Below, piece after piece: positions 61,481 to 64,000 of a stretch of DNA of 64,000 bases. This stretch comes from Bifidobacterium longum subsp. infantis ATCC 15697 = JCM 1222 = DSM 20088 (lineage in GTDB: Bacteria; Actinomycetota; Actinomycetes; Actinomycetales; Bifidobacteriaceae), in NCBI RefSeq assembly GCF_000269965.1, contig NC_017219.1, positions 1,302,001-1,366,000 on the forward strand. Reading direction: 5' to 3'. A model generated the notes under the pieces. It had not been told where the DNA came from and did not search any database. It was given only the letters and a program-made list of their open reading frames with translations. Position numbers and translations under genes: made by a program. Numbering within the stretch: the stretch's first letter is position 1; every line of letters starts with the position of its first letter.

Positions 61481-62923
61481 ATGTCCCAGAAGGTCGTGAT
61501 AGAAAGCGTGCAGATACGGGGAGCCGCCCCGTATCTCGGCATGTGCGTGGCCTCGGACGGACGGCAAATCCCCCTGTATTCAACCAATCCCGACATAGTG
61601 ATGCGTTGGCTGTGCGACGGGTGGCGTTGCCGATACAACCAGTTGCGTTCCCGTAGAACCAAATGGGATAAAAACCTTGGCATGAGCATTCCGTTGGGCG
61701 GGAAGCCGGACATGCGCTCCGACCGTCAGGTAAGACTGGAGTGCTCATGGTTCGCAGCCATCCCCGCAATGGTGCTGCAATCCCCGAACAGGATAGAGAA
61801 CACGGACTGGTGGAGCGCGAACAAACGCCGCAAAACATTGAAGAAGAAGCATCGGAACCCGGGCATGACGCCCCGGTTCAAAAAACGGCGTGACGACCTG
61901 TATTTCGTCTGCTGGCACAACAAGGGCGCGAACGCGAACTACCGTCAGTTGAACCGGCGTCACGGCGAGGTCGTCATCACCGGACAGAACCCCGGCGCAT
62001 ATCGTCTGGACGGCCAACGGTGCCGGTACAGCATCCACATCCGCGTCCGCGTCAGCCAACCCATCCGCGACTATACGAGCGTCGACGTGAACTGGACGAG
62101 ACGAACACTCGTGTTCGTCAACGACCCGCTGCCGATAGGCCGTGAGCGCACGGGTGCGATGGTCGGATTGGACAGGGGTTGCGTCCACACGCTCGCCACG
62201 TCCGACAATCGTTTCATCGACCTCCCCAAAGACCGGTTGAACCATATCGACAAGGAGATACGCCGCCGTCAGAAGGCTCAGGCGCGACGAATCGCCATGT
62301 CCGGCGAAACCGTCAAACAATACCGGCGTCATGCGAGCCGCACCTACGAGCGTACCGGTCGGGAAATCAGCCGACTGTACGCGAAGGCACACCGCATCAT
62401 AGACGACTGGCAGCACAAGACCACCAGCATGCTAGTCCGCGAATACGACCTCATCGTATTGGAAGACCTCAACCTGCAAGGCATGAGCCGCAAAGCCAAG
62501 GCGAAACCAGACCCGGACAGGCCGGGCGCGTTTCTACCCAACGGACAGTCGGCGAAACGTGAACTCAACCGCAGCCTACGCGCCGCAAGCCTCGCCGGAA
62601 TCGTCGGCAAACTCGAATACAAGACCCGGCTGACCGGACGAAACCGTCTCATATTCGTCAACCCCGCGTACACGTCGCAGACATGCAGCAAGTGCGGGCA
62701 TTGCGCCAAGGAGAACCGCGAAAGCCAAGCGGACTTCGAATGCAGGCAATGCCACGCGCGCATGAACGCTGACCTGAACGCGGCCAACAACATCCTCAAA
62801 CGGGGATTGAACCATCTCCTCGGCTTGGACGAAGCCGGGCACGCCGAAACGGAGCCAGACGCCCAACCCGCCTATCGCGGGAAGGACGCTTCCGCCATGA
62901 CGTGCGAAACCTCAACACGATAA
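61481..62923 (+). CDS. tnpB: TnpB RNA-guided nuclease
   Basis: 480 residues from the ATG at 61481; an in-frame start at 61388 lies in the end hairpin and is unlikely. Split RuvC residues: D231 (VGLDRGCVHTLA), E328 (VLEDLNLQGM) and D431 (NADLNAANNIL). Zinc finger CSKCGHCAKEN and CRQCHARM. Full RuvC triad implies active nuclease. It uses an RNA from its own 3' end to cut at the empty donor site, favouring element retention. Confidence 0.92.
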   Translation: MSQKVVIESVQIRGAAPYLGMCVASDGRQIPLYSTNPDIVMRWLCDGWRCRYNQLRSRRTKWDKNLGMSIPLGGKPDMRSDRQVRLECSWFAAIPAMVLQSPNRIENTDWWSANKRRKTLKKKHRNPGMTPRFKKRRDDLYFVCWHNKGANANYRQLNRRHGEVVITGQNPGAYRLDGQRCRYSIHIRVRVSQPIRDYTSVDVNWTRRTLVFVNDPLPIGRERTGAMVGLDRGCVHTLATSDNRFIDLPKDRLNHIDKEIRRRQKAQARRIAMSGETVKQYRRHASRTYERTGREISRLYAKAHRIIDDWQHKTTSMLVREYDLIVLEDLNLQGMSRKAKAKPDPDRPGAFLPNGQSAKRELNRSLRAASLAGIVGKLEYKTRLTGRNRLIFVNPAYTSQTCSKCGHCAKENRESQADFECRQCHARMNADLNAANNILKRGLNHLLGLDEAGHAETEPDAQPAYRGKDASAMTCETSTR

Positions 62924-62968
62924 CAACACGTGTTGGAATCCCGGTGTTTCAACACCGGGAGGACGTCA
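62820..62968 (+). ncRNA. probable omegaRNA of TnpB
   Basis: By analogy with studied TnpB elements the guide RNA covers the tnpB 3' end and the right-end hairpins, here the palindrome CAACACGTGTTG (62924-62935) and the 62940-62959 hairpin. The guide would be the ~16-20 nt of flanking DNA after about 62968. The 5' limit is not visible. Confidence 0.45.
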
Positions 62969-63024
62969 AGTAGCTCGTATCCGAACCGCCCATGATACCG
63001 TTTCCCCTCCGTCATGGATCTCCG

Positions 63025-63603
63025 TCAACGTCGTTTCGGCATGGGATATGTCCTGTCGAACCAGTCGCCTGCCTGTTCGGCCATGGCGTCCGGATCATAC
63101 CCGTCGCCCCACGTCCCGGCGTCGTTGCGCGCCGATTCGACGAACATGCCGCGCGCGTAGTCGCGGGCCTGGGAGCGGGTCATGGTCTCGCCCTCCAGCG
63201 TGTACGTGCGGCGGCGCGGATGACGCACGAAGTCGGCGTACAGGCGCGCGTTCGGCCCGGGGAACATGCCGGCGACGCTCGAGATCGACCCCTCGACCGG
63301 ATCATCGCCCAACAGGCGGCGGATCTGGCCCGCATGGCTGGTGTTCATGCCGAACTCGTCGTGCCAACGGCCCGGCTTCAGGCCGTGGGGCAGGGTGGGC
63401 GCGTCCACGTGCCGGTCGCGCATGGCGTCCATGCCCTCCGCCCGGTCGGCGCGTTCCGCCTCGCCCATGCGCCCGTCGCAATAGGAGGCGGGCGGCGTCA
63501 CGTCCATGCCCCGGACGCGCCCGTGCCCCCCGTCATACGTGCCCGCATACCCTTGCGGAAGCCCCTTCGCCCTATGGCTTCTCCCGTGCCTGTCCATGAC
63601 CAT
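63025..63603 (-). CDS. mobile-element protein of unknown function
   Basis: 192 residues from the ATG at 63603; GGGGAGG lies 5 nt upstream. Acidic/basic mixed, Gly/Arg/Asp-rich, with EFGMNTSHAGQIRRLLGDDP and a C-terminal AEQAGDWFDRTYPMPKRR. No family recognised. It shares strand with the next upstream gene and probably its operon. Confidence 0.55.
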   Translation of the reverse strand: MVMDRHGRSHRAKGLPQGYAGTYDGGHGRVRGMDVTPPASYCDGRMGEAERADRAEGMDAMRDRHVDAPTLPHGLKPGRWHDEFGMNTSHAGQIRRLLGDDPVEGSISSVAGMFPGPNARLYADFVRHPRRRTYTLEGETMTRSQARDYARGMFVESARNDAGTWGDGYDPDAMAEQAGDWFDRTYPMPKRR

Positions 63604-63635
63604 GTCGGCCTCCCCTTCCGTGTATCCCGCACGGC

Positions 63636-64000
63636 CTATGCGGGAACGTTCGCGAGAATGTCGGACACGGCGCGCAGATACTCGCCGTACGTGCCCCCAC
63701 GGCCCGGGATCCGGTCCCATGCGGCGCGCAGCATGTCCGGATCATGCACGCCCCCGGCCCGCGACCAGCGGCCAAGCCGCATGCCCGCCCGGATCATGCC
63801 CATGCCCATGCCCAGCGAGTGGAGGATCTCCACGGCCCCCAGCATCGGCCGGCCGGCCGCCAGGGCCTGGCTCGCCCGCGGATCGTCCAATATGAGGTCG
63901 AGGCGGCCAGCCACCCCGTCCAGGACGCCGCCCGCCGCCTCGAGGCGCGCGGACCTGACGTCCACGCCCAATACGGCCAGCTCCGTGTCGGTCAGACGGT
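63636..64000 (-). CDS. mobile-element protein (partial, 5' end outside window)
   Basis: The frame is open through the right edge (LTDTELAVLGVDVRSARLEA...), so the listed TTG at 63971 is not the start. Helical, Gly/Met-rich centre (HSLGMGMGMIRAGMRLGRWS). It ends ANVPA. No family recognised. Confidence 0.55.
   Translation of the reverse strand, partial: RLTDTELAVLGVDVRSARLEAAGGVLDGVAGRLDLILDDPRASQALAAGRPMLGAVEILHSLGMGMGMIRAGMRLGRWSRAGGVHDPDMLRAAWDRIPGRGGTYGEYLRAVSDILANVPA

Larger units (their letters stand above)
61386..62968 (+). mobile_element. IS200/IS605-type element with tnpB only
   Basis: Left end hairpin at 61397-61416 (CCCGGTATTTCAATGCCGGG), extended by GGGTGG/ACCACCC pairing (61386-61427). 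Right end hairpin at 62940-62959 (CCCGGTGTTTCAACACCGGG), both followed by AGGA. The right end has the AGGACGTCA layout of these elements. No tnpA gene is present, so it moves only with an outside Y1 transposase. Exact ends are estimated. Confidence 0.75.

Overview
The window looks like a chromosomal segment of a Bifidobacterium, most likely of the B. longum group. The support is a moderately high G+C content, a fused cytidylate kinase/Der GTPase, an RbpA protein, a eukaryotic-type UTP-glucose-1-phosphate uridylyltransferase, and the order thrS-HIT-yebC-ruvCAB-yajC-apt-sucCD-DUF6350-purH. Species assignment is an inference; no database was searched.

Positions 1 to about 28,850 are the integrase-proximal part of a tailed-phage prophage of HK97/siphovirus type. 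Its left end lies outside the window. Leftward genes run from a Cro-like regulator (22,017) through an antirepressor, small early genes, RusA, an iron-sulfur PD-(D/E)XK nuclease, an OB-like Q/P-rich protein and a primase-helicase. They continue through a zinc-ribbon regulator, a class II tRNA-like gene, an HNH nuclease, terminase, portal, MuF, scaffold and capsid to connector and tail genes. Rightward from the switch run a repressor, an ImmA-like peptidase, a DNA cytosine methyltransferase and a large GHKL ATPase carrying a C-terminal PD-(D/E)XK-like motif, all with overlapping ends. Next come a decayed second ImmA-like gene, a lipoprotein, a DUF2335 membrane protein (opposite strand) and the tyrosine integrase. 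Three 16-bp operators with centres exactly 40 bp apart lie between the divergent regulators. The methyltransferase/ATPase-nuclease pair, apparently co-expressed with the repressor, is the strongest candidate for a little-described defence system.

Positions 28,900 to 58,800 are core chromosome: a fructosamine-kinase-family protein, uppP, a PAC2-family protein, five tRNAs (Gly, Cys, Val, Val, Gly), thrS and HIT, yebC, ruvCAB with a LexA-type box before ruvA, yajC, apt, sucCD, a DUF6350-like membrane protein, purH, a DUF3017-like protein overlapping a convergent aquaporin gene, rluB and cmk-der, and tRNA-Pro. A complete 1,323-bp IS256-superfamily (IS1249-like) element with an 8-bp target duplication sits about 60 bp upstream of the UTP-glucose-1-phosphate uridylyltransferase gene. 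A fused PafBC-like WYL regulator, a small membrane protein in the usual tatA position, helY, rbpA and a HAD phosphatase follow.

Positions 59,000 to 64,000 hold the edge of a second, more G+C-rich accessory region: a small helix-turn-helix protein, a small membrane protein, an SNF2-type helicase, an unknown gene, an IS200/IS605-type tnpB element with matching end hairpins and a probable omegaRNA, and two unknown leftward genes, one running off the right edge. No integrase is visible for this region, so its extent is unknown.
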